DNA of 64,000 bases from Paenibacillus yonginensis (GCF_001685395.1 NZ_CP014167.1:4100001-4164000); one strand, 5' to 3'. Positions 27,591 to 37,291 are shown, counted from the stretch's first letter. Made by a program: numbers and translations. The notes: generated by a model not told the origin, from the letters alone.

Positions 27591-29081
27591 TCAGGAGTGA
27601 TCGTGCCTTTTCGCTTCCTCCCACAGTTTATCCATCTCAGCCAGTGTGCTTTGTTCAGGGGAAAGCCCCTGTTCTCTCAGCTTGGCCTCAACATAACGAA
27701 AGCGGGCAACAAACTTGCGGTTCGTTCTTGACAGGGCTTCCTCCGGGTCGGCGCCAATAAAGCGGGCGGCATTCACCACGGAGAACAGGACATCGCCCAG
27801 CTCCAGCTCGATCTCCGCAGCAGGATCGCCCTGCTGAATGGCCTGCTTCAGCTCGGCCAGCTCTTCTTCCATCTTGGCCAGCGCCCCTGCGGCATCCGGC
27901 CAATCGAAGCCCACCTTCGCCGCTTTCTTCTGCAGCTTGAAAGCCTTCATAAGTGCTGGCAGGCCGCGCGGAACGCCGTCCAATGCCGACGACTCCTCAG
28001 GCTTCAAGCCTTTGCAGCGTTTCTCCTCCGCTTTCATATCTTCCCAGTTGCCCAGCGCTTCGGCGGCATTGCCGGCGTTTCGGTCGCCAAACACATGGGG
28101 ATGACGGAAGATCAGCTTCTCGTTTAAGGTGCCGATCACATCATAGACATTAAACGTGCCTTCTTCTTCCTCCATCTGCGCATGAAGCATGACCTGCAGC
28201 AGCAGGTCTCCAAGCTCCTCCTGCATATGCTCCGGATCATCCTCGTCGATCGTCTCCAGCACCTCATAAGCTTCTTCGATCAGATTCTTCCGCAGCGAGC
28301 TGTGGGTCTGCTCCTGGTCCCACGGGCAGCCGCCCGGACTGCGCAAAATATCGACAATCTCATGCAGACGGGCAAAACTCTTCATTTGAAGCGTATCATC
28401 TTCGCTTCGCGGAATGTAGATCAGGGAGAGGTTCCCGTAATCCTGAATACGGTCGAGCTCGTACAGAGGCACTTTCAGAATCTGCTCCTGGCCTTCTACA
28501 CCGAGGGCATGGCCGACGACGACCTCGAAATCCTCCGGATAAAGCTCCATCAGGCTCAGCTTCACATCCGAAGCCGTAAAGGTATCATAGACCTGACCAA
28601 TCAGCGTATGCAAATTTGGCTTCAAATCCTGCATCGACAGATCTGCCGCATCCAGCAGCTGGAATCCCTCGATCGGGTCAAATCCGAGCCGGGCAAAAGC
28701 TTCATCCAGAAAGCTTTCCCCGCCTATGATCTCCAGCGCAATTCCCTGCTGCGGACAGCGCTCCTTGAGCAGCTTAACCGTAGCCTCCGCCACCATCGGA
28801 TGGCCCGGCACCGCGTAGGTCACGGTCCCCCCGTCCCCGGACACCGCTTCAATCAGCCGCTCAGCGATCTCTTTGTACACGGAAGGGAAGTCATCCTTGG
28901 CTTCATAAATACGGTCGAACGACTCGAAGGTGACGCCCGATTCGGCCAGCCAGTCCAGCACCGGATGATCTTTCGTGCGCACATACAGCCTGTCCGCCTG
29001 CTGCAGCTTCTTCAAATTACCTAAGGTCAGACGATCGGGATCACCCGATCCCAAACCTATGACCGTTATGGTCCCTTTCAC
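27591..29081 (-). CDS. mazG: Two-domain protein: tetrapyrrole methylase-like plus MazG NTP pyrophosphatase (YabN)
   Basis: House-cleaning nucleoside triphosphate pyrophosphatase. Of 496 residues, the first 220 form a tetrapyrrole (corrin/porphyrin) methylase-like domain (VIGLGSGDPDRLTLGNLKKL; TYAVPGHPMVAEATV), and residues about 240-490 hold two MazG modules with the metal-binding EEAYEVLETIDEDD / EELGDLLLQ and ELELGDVLFSVVNAAR. The start is GTG with GGGGAG nine bases upstream. The same fusion is found in B. subtilis YabN. The substrate of the methylase-like part is not known. Confidence 0.95.
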   Translation of the reverse strand: MKGTITVIGLGSGDPDRLTLGNLKKLQQADRLYVRTKDHPVLDWLAESGVTFESFDRIYEAKDDFPSVYKEIAERLIEAVSGDGGTVTYAVPGHPMVAEATVKLLKERCPQQGIALEIIGGESFLDEAFARLGFDPIEGFQLLDAADLSMQDLKPNLHTLIGQVYDTFTASDVKLSLMELYPEDFEVVVGHALGVEGQEQILKVPLYELDRIQDYGNLSLIYIPRSEDDTLQMKSFARLHEIVDILRSPGGCPWDQEQTHSSLRKNLIEEAYEVLETIDEDDPEHMQEELGDLLLQVMLHAQMEEEEGTFNVYDVIGTLNEKLIFRHPHVFGDRNAGNAAEALGNWEDMKAEEKRCKGLKPEESSALDGVPRGLPALMKAFKLQKKAAKVGFDWPDAAGALAKMEEELAELKQAIQQGDPAAEIELELGDVLFSVVNAARFIGADPEEALSRTNRKFVARFRYVEAKLREQGLSPEQSTLAEMDKLWEEAKRHDHS

Positions 29082-29265
29082 ATTCTTTCACTCCCCGGCG
29101 CTCCCATTTATCATGTGGACTCTATCCAATACGACCACTATATCACTTGTGCGCAGCCAGCACCAAATTTTGCGCCCGGCGATTGGAAAGCCGGGACGCT
29201 GCTGGCGCTGAAGCTGGCGGCCATAGCCCCCGGCAGGCCGCCAGCAGACTGGACCCCGGCAGGTG

Positions 29266-30987
29266 CTAGGACCGTCGGGGGAGCAGGCGTAGCTTGCCGA
29301 GCACAGCGGCAAGCTTTGGGCCAATGCGGGGCAGCGCAGCCAGCTCCGCCCCGGTAATCAGCCGCAGGCGCAGCGCTGCGGCCAGGAACACGGCGGCGCC
29401 TAGCAGCACGCCGCCGAGACTTTCGGCGGCCGCGCCCAGCCGGCCGCCGCCCACCCCTGTGGCAGCGAAGCCCAGCCGCAGGAGCAGCACCGACGCTGCC
29501 ATGGCCGCAAGGCCCAGCAGCGGCTGCCACAGCGCCGTCCGCAGCGACGGCGCAAACCCCAGGCGCCGCGTCAGCAGCGCCAGGTTCACGGCCGCCGCGA
29601 GCCCGTACGCGGCGATGCCGGCGAGCGCTGCGCCGCTGACGCCCAGCTGCGGCACGAGCAGTGCGTTCAGTGCCGCCTTGAGCACCGCGGCGAGCACCAT
29701 GGCCAGGGCCGGAGCTTTCACCGAGCCCAGCCCCTGCAGCAGCGCGGCCGAGACCGTAGCCAGGGCCGCCGGCGCTGCCGTGAAAGCGAGCCACAGGAGC
29801 GTGTCGCTGCCTGTGTTATTTCTGTACAGCATGATATTGATCGGCTCTGCCAGCACGCCAATCCCTACCGAAGCTGCGCAGCCAATCAGCCAGAACCAGC
29901 GCAGCGCCGTTCCTGCCTGCACCGCTGCCGCGCGCAGCTCGCCTTTGTATTTCAGCTCCGCCATAGCGGGAATAAACAAGACGGACAAGGAGGTTGCCAG
30001 CATATTAATCAGTTGAACCAGCGGAATCCCGCGGTTATAAATGCCGATCTGCTCCATCACCGATTGGCCGCCTTCTTCAAGCAGCCTCGGCAGCGAGAAG
30101 GTATCAACCAGACTCAGCAGCGGAACCGCCAGCGCTGCAAGGCAGATCGGCAGGGCATAAGCCAGCAGCGGCTTGACTAATCGCATCCCGCTCAAGGGAT
30201 CAGCTGCATGACGTCTGGCCGACGCCTCCACATTCAGGCCCTTCAACTTGTCCGTAACATGCCCGGTGCGTTCTCCAGTCAAGGCCTCGGTCTCAGCCGC
30301 CGCCCCGGTCCCGGTGAAGGCCTTCATCCTCCCCGTCTTCCTGCCGGCATTCCGCCAGAACACAAGCATGGCCAGCAGACCGGCCGCACCTCCGGCCGCT
30401 GATCCAAACATCGCTCCGCCCGCGATGGAAGCATCCGAAGCGTTAAGCGAAGTCAAATAAAGCAGCAGCAGGATCATCGTCGCCACCCGGACGGCCTGCT
30501 CGGTCACCTGGGAAACCGCCGTGGGCAGCATATTCTGCCGGCCCTGAAAATAACCGCGCAAAGCGGCCGACGCAGGGACAAACAACAGCGCTGGCGCGGA
30601 TGCCCGAAGCGCCGGGATCAGCTCCCGGCTGCCGATCCAGCCGGCCACCCAGGAGGCGCCGAAGAACAGCAGCGCACTGCCGACCAACCCAAGCGCCATC
30701 ATGATGAAAGCTGATATTTTCAGAACCTGCCGGGCACCGCGTTCATCCTGGTCCGCCTCACGCTCCGCTACGAATTTCGACACGGCTGCCGGAAATCCGG
30801 CTGTCGCCAAAGTGACCAGCAGCGTATAAAAAGGATAAACCGTATTATAAATGCCGAATACTCCGTCACCGCCCAAATTCTGCAGCGGGATCTTCTGCAG
30901 GGTGCCGAGCAGCTTGGATAGAATAGCCGCTATGCCAAGCAGCGCAGCTCCCTTTAACAGCTTTGAAGCCGTAGATGATTCTTTCAT
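29266..30987 (-). CDS. yabM: Polysaccharide/lipid flippase-like membrane protein (YabM, SpoVB family)
   Basis: A MATE/MOP-superfamily transporter of 573 residues with about 14 predicted membrane helices, related to SpoVB and to the lipid II flippase MurJ. The N-terminus LKGAALLGIAAILSKLLGTLQKIPLQNLGGDGVFG is given here in part (ILSKLLGTLQKIPLQNLGG) and is typical. Residues about 225-265 form a hydrophilic insert. The last 190 codons are extremely GC-rich and encode Ala/Leu/Gly-rich helices. The exact substrate is unknown. The position between spoVT and mazG is the B. subtilis one. Confidence 0.9.
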   Translation of the reverse strand: MKESSTASKLLKGAALLGIAAILSKLLGTLQKIPLQNLGGDGVFGIYNTVYPFYTLLVTLATAGFPAAVSKFVAEREADQDERGARQVLKISAFIMMALGLVGSALLFFGASWVAGWIGSRELIPALRASAPALLFVPASAALRGYFQGRQNMLPTAVSQVTEQAVRVATMILLLLYLTSLNASDASIAGGAMFGSAAGGAAGLLAMLVFWRNAGRKTGRMKAFTGTGAAAETEALTGERTGHVTDKLKGLNVEASARRHAADPLSGMRLVKPLLAYALPICLAALAVPLLSLVDTFSLPRLLEEGGQSVMEQIGIYNRGIPLVQLINMLATSLSVLFIPAMAELKYKGELRAAAVQAGTALRWFWLIGCAASVGIGVLAEPINIMLYRNNTGSDTLLWLAFTAAPAALATVSAALLQGLGSVKAPALAMVLAAVLKAALNALLVPQLGVSGAALAGIAAYGLAAAVNLALLTRRLGFAPSLRTALWQPLLGLAAMAASVLLLRLGFAATGVGGGRLGAAAESLGGVLLGAAVFLAAALRLRLITGAELAALPRIGPKLAAVLGKLRLLPRRS

Positions 30988-31138
30988 GTTCCTCTTCCCG
31001 CGATCGGCGTATTAGAAGCCTTCCAACCGCTTTTCTTATATAATGGTTTGACTTGATTCATGATGATTCTCCCTGATTCACAGGCCAATGTCCATTATAA
31101 AAGGTTTTGCGGGCAGGCAAAAGGTTCCTCAGGCATAC

Positions 31139-31195
31139 AAAAGCTCCCGCATCCGGTTCTTCCTTTACAGGAAAGACGGGCAGGAGCTTTTTATT
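31139..31195 (-). terminator. Terminator of spoVT
   Basis: Minus-strand hairpin with outer arms AAAAGCTCC and GGGAGCTTTT and an inner TTCCT/AAGGAA stem, ending in TTTTGTAT. It lies about 20 bases past the spoVT stop. Confidence 0.75.
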
Positions 31196-31213
31196 TGCTT
31201 GGTATATGAACCT

Positions 31214-31756
31214 CTACTGCTCCATTTGTTTCGCAAGGAAACCGGCAGCCGTTTCGGCCATTTTTGTCTCCAGCTGAGACATTTTTACGGATTCGTCTTT
31301 ATTGAGCAATACAACGGTTCCAATAGGGTCTCCGCCCGCGATAATCGGGGCAATGACGAAGGTCGAGATTTTCTCTGCGTGGTCCTTGCTGATTTCATAA
31401 TTACCTGTATTCGTTTCCATCACCGATTTACGGCCGTCCATGCAGTTCTCGAGCAGCATGCCCACCTGTTTATCCAGGTATTCTTTCTTCGATGCACCCG
31501 CAACGGCAATCAGCGTATCCCGGTCTGAAATAAGCGTAATATGGCCTGTGCTTTCGTAAAGGGATTCGGCATATTCCTTGGCGAAATCCCCGAGTTCACC
31601 GATAGGTGAATATTTTTTCAAAATCACTTCTCCATCCCGATCCACAAAAATCTCAAGCGGATCTCCTTCGCGAATCCGGAGGGTACGGCGGATTTCCTTA
31701 GGGATAACCACCCTTCCGAGATCATCAATACGGCGCACTATACCAGTAGCTTTCAT
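31214..31756 (-). CDS. spoVT: Stage V sporulation protein T (AbrB-type regulator)
   Basis: Forespore transcription regulator that tunes sigma-G genes. The 180-residue product has the swapped-hairpin AbrB DNA-binding domain at residues 1-50 (MKATGIVRRIDDLGRVVIPK, closely similar to AbrB at 53.8 kb) and a C-terminal GAF-like sensing domain (residues 60-178, including LIAVAGASKKEYLDKQVG). ATG 31756 is used because the protein begins exactly like B. subtilis SpoVT and GCGAGG lies upstream; the frame remains open for 78 further codons that show no similarity. I found no convincing sigma-G promoter. Confidence 0.96.
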   Translation of the reverse strand: MKATGIVRRIDDLGRVVIPKEIRRTLRIREGDPLEIFVDRDGEVILKKYSPIGELGDFAKEYAESLYESTGHITLISDRDTLIAVAGASKKEYLDKQVGMLLENCMDGRKSVMETNTGNYEISKDHAEKISTFVIAPIIAGGDPIGTVVLLNKDESVKMSQLETKMAETAAGFLAKQMEQ

Positions 31757-32242
31757 AACATGTTGCCTCGCTTTCTTAAGAAGTATTGGACTACTGTGTA
31801 AATGTGAAGCTTTAGCAAACGCACTATAAGTGCTATTTGTTTTAGTGTGCATACAGACCATAACCTCAGGACGTCCGAACGCTTCCGGTATGCTGCCAAT
31901 TCTCCGCCCTGTGCAGGAGCCTGTCTCTTGACGTTGTACCGGCTCATTAGAAGTTCCAAGTTTGGTTAAATTCTTGACCATAGTATTCATCTGTTCCCAA
32001 TTCCTTATTCATGCGCCTGTTAAATCGGGAATGTCTGCCCGGCAATGGCAAAAATCCCCCATGGCCAAGAGTTCCCCCGCCCTTGAAGGCTGCCTGCGGC
32101 CATGACCAGGCCCCGCTCGGCAGGCCATTCAGTCCCAAGCCGCAACCGCAGCAAAAAGGACGACACCCGCGGGTATCGTCCTTTCCAATTCCGGACTAAC
32201 AGATATACGTTTAAAGCCTGTCCATTGTTACTTGGACCTCTC
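31757..32242. other. 486-base gap between foldase gene and spoVT
   Basis: Apart from the foldase terminator at 32153-32184, I see no gene here. The open frame continuous with spoVT upstream has no ribosome-binding site and no recognisable protein. The segment 32000-32140 is GC-rich and locally repetitive (several GGCC and GGGG runs) but matches no RNA family I know. Confidence 0.5.
32153..32184 (-). terminator. Terminator of the mfd-foldase operon
   Basis: Minus-strand hairpin GGACGATACCCG/CGGGTGTCGTCC followed by TTTTTGC, about 60 bases past the foldase stop. Confidence 0.88.
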
Positions 32243-33370
32243 TTACTTCGACGGAGCCGAAGAAGCCGGTGCTTCCGGTGCACCGCTTTCAGCAGGCGCT
32301 TCCGAAGCGCTTGTCCCGCCGGCATCAGCGCTGGCAGCCGGTTCAGCCAGCTTAGGCAGATCAATCTTCTTGATGATCTTCTTCTCCAAATCGCCGGACA
32401 TAAATGTGTCCAGGTTCTGGGAACCGATTGTATTCTTGATCGTATCCTTCTGCTCGGTCGTCAAATCCTCAAATGTTTTGGCTTGACGGGATTCCACACG
32501 CATCACGTGATAACCGTAGCTGGTCTCGACCGGATCACTGATCGTATTCAGCGGAAGCGTCAAGGCTGCCTGCTTGAACTGATCTACCCAGGTGCTGACC
32601 TGCGTATCCGCATACAACCCGCCGTTATCCTTGGAACCAGGATCTTCGGAATACTCCTTGGCCAGCTCGGCAAAATTCTTGCCGCCGTCCGCATCAAGCT
32701 TCGCTTTCACCTCTTGAGCCAGCTTCAGGGCCTCTTCTTTCGTACGCTCCTGGCCTTCGGCATCTTTAAACGTGATCAAAATATGACGGACCGATGCAAC
32801 GGTATAGTCGTCTTTGGTTGCCTCAAACTGCTTCTTCACTTCATCATCCGTGACTTTAGCCGTCTCAGCCTGTACTACGGTAAAGATGCGCACCATATAA
32901 TCTTTGAACTCCTGCTCGGATACGTTTTGTTCCTTCAGCATATTGGCAAAAGCTTCATCGCCGAGCTGGGTTTTGAACTGTGAAAGCTGGGAGTCCGCCT
33001 GTTTGGCTCCTGCTTCCTTCTCTTTATCATCAGCTTTAGCAGCCAGATACTTATAAGCGATTTCCTGCTTCAGCAGATATTCACGGAAATCGTTGTTGGA
33101 CATGTATTGTTCCATCTCAGGGGAAAGAATCAACATAATCCGCTGTTCCAGGTCGTATTCGCCTTCCGTGATTTCGCCGCCATCATAAGTAGCGACTACC
33201 TTGCCGCTGTCTGCGGAGCTGCCTCCGCCATTCGCGGCGCTGTTCGAGCTTTCAGGTGCATTGCCTGTTTCATTCTTCTTGCTGCATCCTGCCAATACCA
33301 CGGACAAGCTCAGTACAGCTACCAGAGCCATAAACGCGATTTTCCAGGAACGCCTCTTATTTTGCAACAT
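32243..33370 (-). CDS. PrsA-like peptidyl-prolyl isomerase lipoprotein
   Basis: Extracytoplasmic foldase of about 375 residues. The signal peptide has a basic start (MLQNKRRSWK), a hydrophobic core and the lipobox VVLAGC with the cysteine near residue 28, so it is a membrane-anchored lipoprotein. A SurA-like N-terminal chaperone region (LILSPEMEQYMSNNDFREYL) precedes a parvulin PPIase domain with VRHILITFKDAEGQ (about residue 200) and ETSYGYHVMRV (about 290). The tail is Ala/Ser/Pro-rich. ATG 33370 with AAAGGGG upstream lies inside the end of mfd (14-base overlap). In B. subtilis a PrsA-like gene (yacD) lies between hslO and cysK; here that gap is empty. Confidence 0.92.
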   Translation of the reverse strand: MLQNKRRSWKIAFMALVAVLSLSVVLAGCSKKNETGNAPESSNSAANGGGSSADSGKVVATYDGGEITEGEYDLEQRIMLILSPEMEQYMSNNDFREYLLKQEIAYKYLAAKADDKEKEAGAKQADSQLSQFKTQLGDEAFANMLKEQNVSEQEFKDYMVRIFTVVQAETAKVTDDEVKKQFEATKDDYTVASVRHILITFKDAEGQERTKEEALKLAQEVKAKLDADGGKNFAELAKEYSEDPGSKDNGGLYADTQVSTWVDQFKQAALTLPLNTISDPVETSYGYHVMRVESRQAKTFEDLTTEQKDTIKNTIGSQNLDTFMSGDLEKKIIKKIDLPKLAEPAASADAGGTSASEAPAESGAPEAPASSAPSK

Positions 33371-36300
33371 CTTGTAGTTCCCCTTTCGATTTGAATACCG
33401 GTTGTAAAGAGCCCAGGAACTCCTCAAGCAGCTCAAGCATCTCCTTGTCGTCCATTCCTTTGGCTTTGAAATGAATTTCCAGATCAGGCCCTTGAGTAAA
33501 TTGTACACGTCTTCCATACTGATTGCCAACCTCGGCCAGCTTGGAAAGATTCATCTCTTTGACCTTTTGCGGATAAAATTTCACCGTTACGTCATCGCCG
33601 CGCCGGTTCATCGACTCAATGCCGTAGGTTCGGCCATAAATCTTCAGTCTGGCTGCAGCCAAGAGATTGCTGACCGCTGCCGGCGGTTCGCCAAAGCGGT
33701 CCAGCAGTTCATCGGCCAGCTCGGACACTTCGTCAAACGTAGCAACAGCCGCTGTCTTCTTGTAGATTTCGATCTTCTGCACACTGTCATAAATATATTC
33801 AGGCGGCAGGTAAGCGTCGATCGCCAGGTCCAGCGTGGTGTTCCACTTCTTGTCCTCGGGCTCTTCTTCGCCAAGCAGTGTGACCTTGCGTTTCTGAATC
33901 TCTTCAGCCAGCATTTGCGAATACAGATCGAAACCGACGGACGCAATAAACCCGTGCTGCTCGGCACCTAGCAGGTTGCCTGCACCGCGGATCGACAAGT
34001 CGCGCATAGCGATCTTGAAGCCGGAACCCAGCTCGGTGAATTCCTTGATGGACTGCAGGCGCTTCTCCGCGACTTCAGTCAGCGATTTGTCCCGCTGATA
34101 AGTGAAATAAGCATAGGCAATCCGGTTGGAACGCCCTACCCGACCTCTCAGCTGGTACAGCTGGGACAAGCCCATTTTATCCGCGTCATGTACGATCAGC
34201 GTATTTACATTCGGAATGTCTACACCGGTTTCAATAATGCTGGTGCTGACCAGCACATCATATTCTCCATCCAGGAAGTCCAGGATGGTCTTCTCCAGCT
34301 CCTGCTCGGACATTTGCCCGTGGCCGATGCCGACTCTCGCCTCCGGCACCAAAGCTGAAATCTGCGCAGCCATCTCCTGAATGCCCTGTACGCGATTATA
34401 CAGGTAATAAACCTGTCCGCCCCTCGCCAGCTCGCGTTCAATCGATTCCCGGACAAGGGCCTGACTGTGCTCCACCACATAGGTCTGAACCGGAAACCGG
34501 TTCTCCGGCGGCGTTTCGATGACCGACAAATCGCGTACGCCCAGCATGGACATGTGCAAAGTCCGCGGAATCGGCGTGGCCGTAAGGGTCAGCACGTCCA
34601 CGTTCACTTTGAGCTTCTTCAGCTTCTCCTTATGCGTTACGCCAAAACGCTGCTCTTCATCGACGATCAGCAATCCAAGATCCTTAAAGACCAGATCCTG
34701 GGACAGGAGGCGGTGCGTGCCGATGACGACATCGACCGTTCCAGCCCGAACCCCTTTGATGGTCTCGTTCTGCTCCTTGCGTGTGCGGAACCGGCTGAGC
34801 ACCTGAATGTTGAACGGATAGTCGGCAAAACGCTCGCGGAACGTCTCGTAATGCTGTTGGGCCAGAATGGTGGTCGGCACCAGAACGGCAACCTGTTTCC
34901 CTTCAATCGCCGCTTTGAAAGCAGCGCGGATGGCCACTTCGGTTTTGCCGTAACCCACATCGCCGCACAGCAGGCGGTCCATCGGACGTTTCTTCTCCAT
35001 GTCCTTCTTGATTTCCTCAATGGCCCGGAGCTGATCTCGTGTCTCTTCATAAGGGAACATATTCTCAAACTCGCGCTGTTCCGGCGTATCCTTATCGAAG
35101 CCATAACCTTCCGTCGCCTGTCTCTCGGCATACAGCTTGATCAGATCGTCGGCAATGTCCTCCACAGAAGAACGGACTTTATTTTTAACTCGGGTCCACT
35201 CGTTGCCGCCCAGTTTATAAACCTTCGGCTCCTTATCCTCTGAACCGACATATTTCTGGATCAGGTCAATTTGGTCGATCGGCACGGACAGCTTATCCCC
35301 GCCGGCATACAGAATATGCATGTAATCCTTGTGGATGCCGCCGATCTCCAGCGTGCCGATACCCATATATTTACCGATGCCATGGTTCTGGTGAACCACG
35401 TAATCGCCGACCTTAAGCTCGGTATAGCTCTTGATGCGCTCGGCATTATCCATGCTGCGGCCGCCCTTGCGGACTTTACGCTGCTTCTGGGAGAACATCT
35501 CCCCTTCTGTAATCACCACCAGATGAGCCGCCGGCAGCTCAAAGCCGGTCTGCAAATGGCCCTGCAGAATGGTAGGCTCGGGAATGCTGTAATCCTCCAG
35601 CACCCGGATCATCCGTTCCTTCCGCTCGGCACTGCTGGCGAGCATAATAATTTCAGCGCCGCTCTTCTTCCAGCGTTCCATTTCGGACTTCAGGACGTTC
35701 ATCTGACCGTGGAAGTCCTGCATGCCGCGGGTTACGAAATTAAGAATATTCTGCGGCTGTGTATGCGGAACCTGACGCAGGAAGATCGACAGGAATAACG
35801 TCTGGAACGGACGGTGGTACAGCACCTTGTCGCTATGGACCGATAGCGGCAGCTCCGGCAGGCTTTTTCCGTTCTGGAACAAATGCAGATTCCACTCCGC
35901 CTCATCGCGCTCCAGCTGTTTGGCTGTCTCCAGCAGTCTGGCCGGCTCATCCAGGATAAGCAGGGTATCCTTCGGCATGTAATCAAATAAAGTATTTTGT
36001 TCGGGGTAGATCAAGGATACATATTTATAAATATCCGTAAAATAAACATGCTCGCGCAGCATCTCCATCTCCCGCGAGATTTCTCCCTGCAGGATGCCCT
36101 TCGCCTGGCGATCGGTCATTTTCTCCAGCTGCGCCGCCAGTTTCTGGCTGACCTGCTCTGCGGCGCGGTCAAGCCGCTCCCCGGCTGCAATCAGCTCCTT
36201 ACACGGCGTAATGTATATTTCCTTCACCTGCTCCACGGACCGCTGGTCGGCAGGGTCAAATACCCGGATTGAATCCACATCTTCATCAAACAGCTCAACC

Positions 36301-36896
36301 CGGTAAGCAAGACCAGATGGCGACATCAGCGGGAAGAAGTCGATGATCCCGCCCCGTACGCTCATTTCGCCGCGTGTCTCGACCCGTTCCACCCGTTCGT
36401 AGCCGAGTTCGATCATTTTAGTCAGAAAGGCTTCAAGCTGCAGGGTACCTCCTAGCTCCACCCGGATTCCGGCTTCCGCCAGCGCTTCCGGAGCAGGAAG
36501 CAGCTTCCGCACCCCGGAATAAGGCACAACAATAATGCCGCGGAATCCCTGGGAGGCTTTCAGCAGCACGTCTATACGCTGGGACAACGTTTCAGGCCCG
36601 GAAATAGCCGATTCAGCCGCGACCAGCTCGTTGGCCGGATAAAGCAGCACCTGATCCGATGATAGCGCTTCCTGTAAATCATCTGCGATTTTCTGCGCAG
36701 AGAACATATTATGGGTCACAACGAGCAGCGGCCGCTGCGTTTGTTCATGAAGGGCAGACAGCATGATCTGTCTGGACGAGCCAGACAATCCCGAGACCAG
36801 CTGCTCCTTCATTCCGGCTTCAATGCCGGCCGTCAGCGATCCAAAGTCGGTATCTTTAGAAAAAGCTTTTATGAGTGCTTGTAACAAAAGCGGCAC
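33357..36896 (-). CDS. mfd: Transcription-repair coupling factor
   Basis: DNA translocase that removes RNA polymerase stalled at lesions and recruits UvrA. The 1179-residue protein has an N-terminal UvrB-like module with the UvrA-binding surface, an RNA-polymerase-interacting domain (KVGDYVVHQNHGIGKYMGI, near residue 495), a superfamily 2 motor with Walker A GDVGYGKTEVAIRAAF, DEEQRFG, TATPIPRTLHMSM and QLRGRVGRS, and the C-terminal TRCF domain. The length equals B. subtilis Mfd. It lies downstream of fin, behind a hairpin. Confidence 0.98.
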   Translation of the reverse strand: MPLLLQALIKAFSKDTDFGSLTAGIEAGMKEQLVSGLSGSSRQIMLSALHEQTQRPLLVVTHNMFSAQKIADDLQEALSSDQVLLYPANELVAAESAISGPETLSQRIDVLLKASQGFRGIIVVPYSGVRKLLPAPEALAEAGIRVELGGTLQLEAFLTKMIELGYERVERVETRGEMSVRGGIIDFFPLMSPSGLAYRVELFDEDVDSIRVFDPADQRSVEQVKEIYITPCKELIAAGERLDRAAEQVSQKLAAQLEKMTDRQAKGILQGEISREMEMLREHVYFTDIYKYVSLIYPEQNTLFDYMPKDTLLILDEPARLLETAKQLERDEAEWNLHLFQNGKSLPELPLSVHSDKVLYHRPFQTLFLSIFLRQVPHTQPQNILNFVTRGMQDFHGQMNVLKSEMERWKKSGAEIIMLASSAERKERMIRVLEDYSIPEPTILQGHLQTGFELPAAHLVVITEGEMFSQKQRKVRKGGRSMDNAERIKSYTELKVGDYVVHQNHGIGKYMGIGTLEIGGIHKDYMHILYAGGDKLSVPIDQIDLIQKYVGSEDKEPKVYKLGGNEWTRVKNKVRSSVEDIADDLIKLYAERQATEGYGFDKDTPEQREFENMFPYEETRDQLRAIEEIKKDMEKKRPMDRLLCGDVGYGKTEVAIRAAFKAAIEGKQVAVLVPTTILAQQHYETFRERFADYPFNIQVLSRFRTRKEQNETIKGVRAGTVDVVIGTHRLLSQDLVFKDLGLLIVDEEQRFGVTHKEKLKKLKVNVDVLTLTATPIPRTLHMSMLGVRDLSVIETPPENRFPVQTYVVEHSQALVRESIERELARGGQVYYLYNRVQGIQEMAAQISALVPEARVGIGHGQMSEQELEKTILDFLDGEYDVLVSTSIIETGVDIPNVNTLIVHDADKMGLSQLYQLRGRVGRSNRIAYAYFTYQRDKSLTEVAEKRLQSIKEFTELGSGFKIAMRDLSIRGAGNLLGAEQHGFIASVGFDLYSQMLAEEIQKRKVTLLGEEEPEDKKWNTTLDLAIDAYLPPEYIYDSVQKIEIYKKTAAVATFDEVSELADELLDRFGEPPAAVSNLLAAARLKIYGRTYGIESMNRRGDDVTVKFYPQKVKEMNLSKLAEVGNQYGRRVQFTQGPDLEIHFKAKGMDDKEMLELLEEFLGSLQPVFKSKGELQDVAK

Positions 36897-36963
36897 CTCT
36901 CTTATTCGCCGTGATAGGCATACTCTCGTGTCAGCTGCCTTCTTAATTTCTTTTATAACTAAC

Positions 36964-36996
36964 CAAAATAAGCCTCAGCAAAAGGGCCAAGGCTCT
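36964..36996 (-). terminator. Hairpin between fin and mfd
   Basis: Minus-strand stem AGCCT(TGGC)/(GCTG)AGGCT with a CCCTTTT loop region, followed by TATTTTGG. It is a moderate terminator that would let some transcription continue into mfd. Confidence 0.55.
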
Positions 36997-37060
36997 ATAA
37001 ACAACCATTCCTGAATTTGCATGCTATTTAAAAGTTCCTACCGAATCCGATCAAGCTTCC

Positions 37061-37291
37061 TTACTGCAGCGGGCTGGCCACCAGCAGCAATTCGGGGTTC
37101 ATGGTCATGGCTTCCGCGCAGTAATCGCACGTAACACGCACGGTAATATCCCCATTGGAATCATACGCTATTATATCTCTACGTTCTTCGGGGGTCAAGG
37201 CGGTAAAGCCCAACTGGCCTTCCGAAACAAAAGGCGAATCGATGCGCCCGATTGAGGTTTTGCAGTGTCTGCAAACGTAATGTACTGCCAT
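37061..37291 (-). CDS. fin: Anti-sigma-F factor Fin
   Basis: Small zinc-ribbon protein that in B. subtilis shuts off sigma-F during the switch to sigma-G in the forespore. The 76-residue product begins MAVHYVCRHCKTSIGRID and has two CxxC knuckles, CRHC at residues 7-10 and CDYC at about 54-57, in line with the family. GGAGG lies eight bases before the ATG. The pth-fin-mfd order is the same in B. subtilis (spoVC-yabK-mfd). No sigma-F promoter was identified with certainty. Confidence 0.93.
   Translation of the reverse strand: MAVHYVCRHCKTSIGRIDSPFVSEGQLGFTALTPEERRDIIAYDSNGDITVRVTCDYCAEAMTMNPELLLVASPLQ

Noticed and set aside
27412-27624. 70-codon minus-strand open frame between mazG and hup
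   Set aside because: No ribosome-binding site, overlaps the mazG end, and its composition is not protein-like.
28182-29024. 280-codon plus-strand open frame opposite mazG
   Set aside because: Antisense to a two-domain protein with clear motifs on both domains; no start signal and no family.
31757-31990. 78-codon N-terminal extension of spoVT
   Set aside because: SpoVT proteins begin at MKATGIVRRID; the extension has no ribosome-binding site or family similarity.
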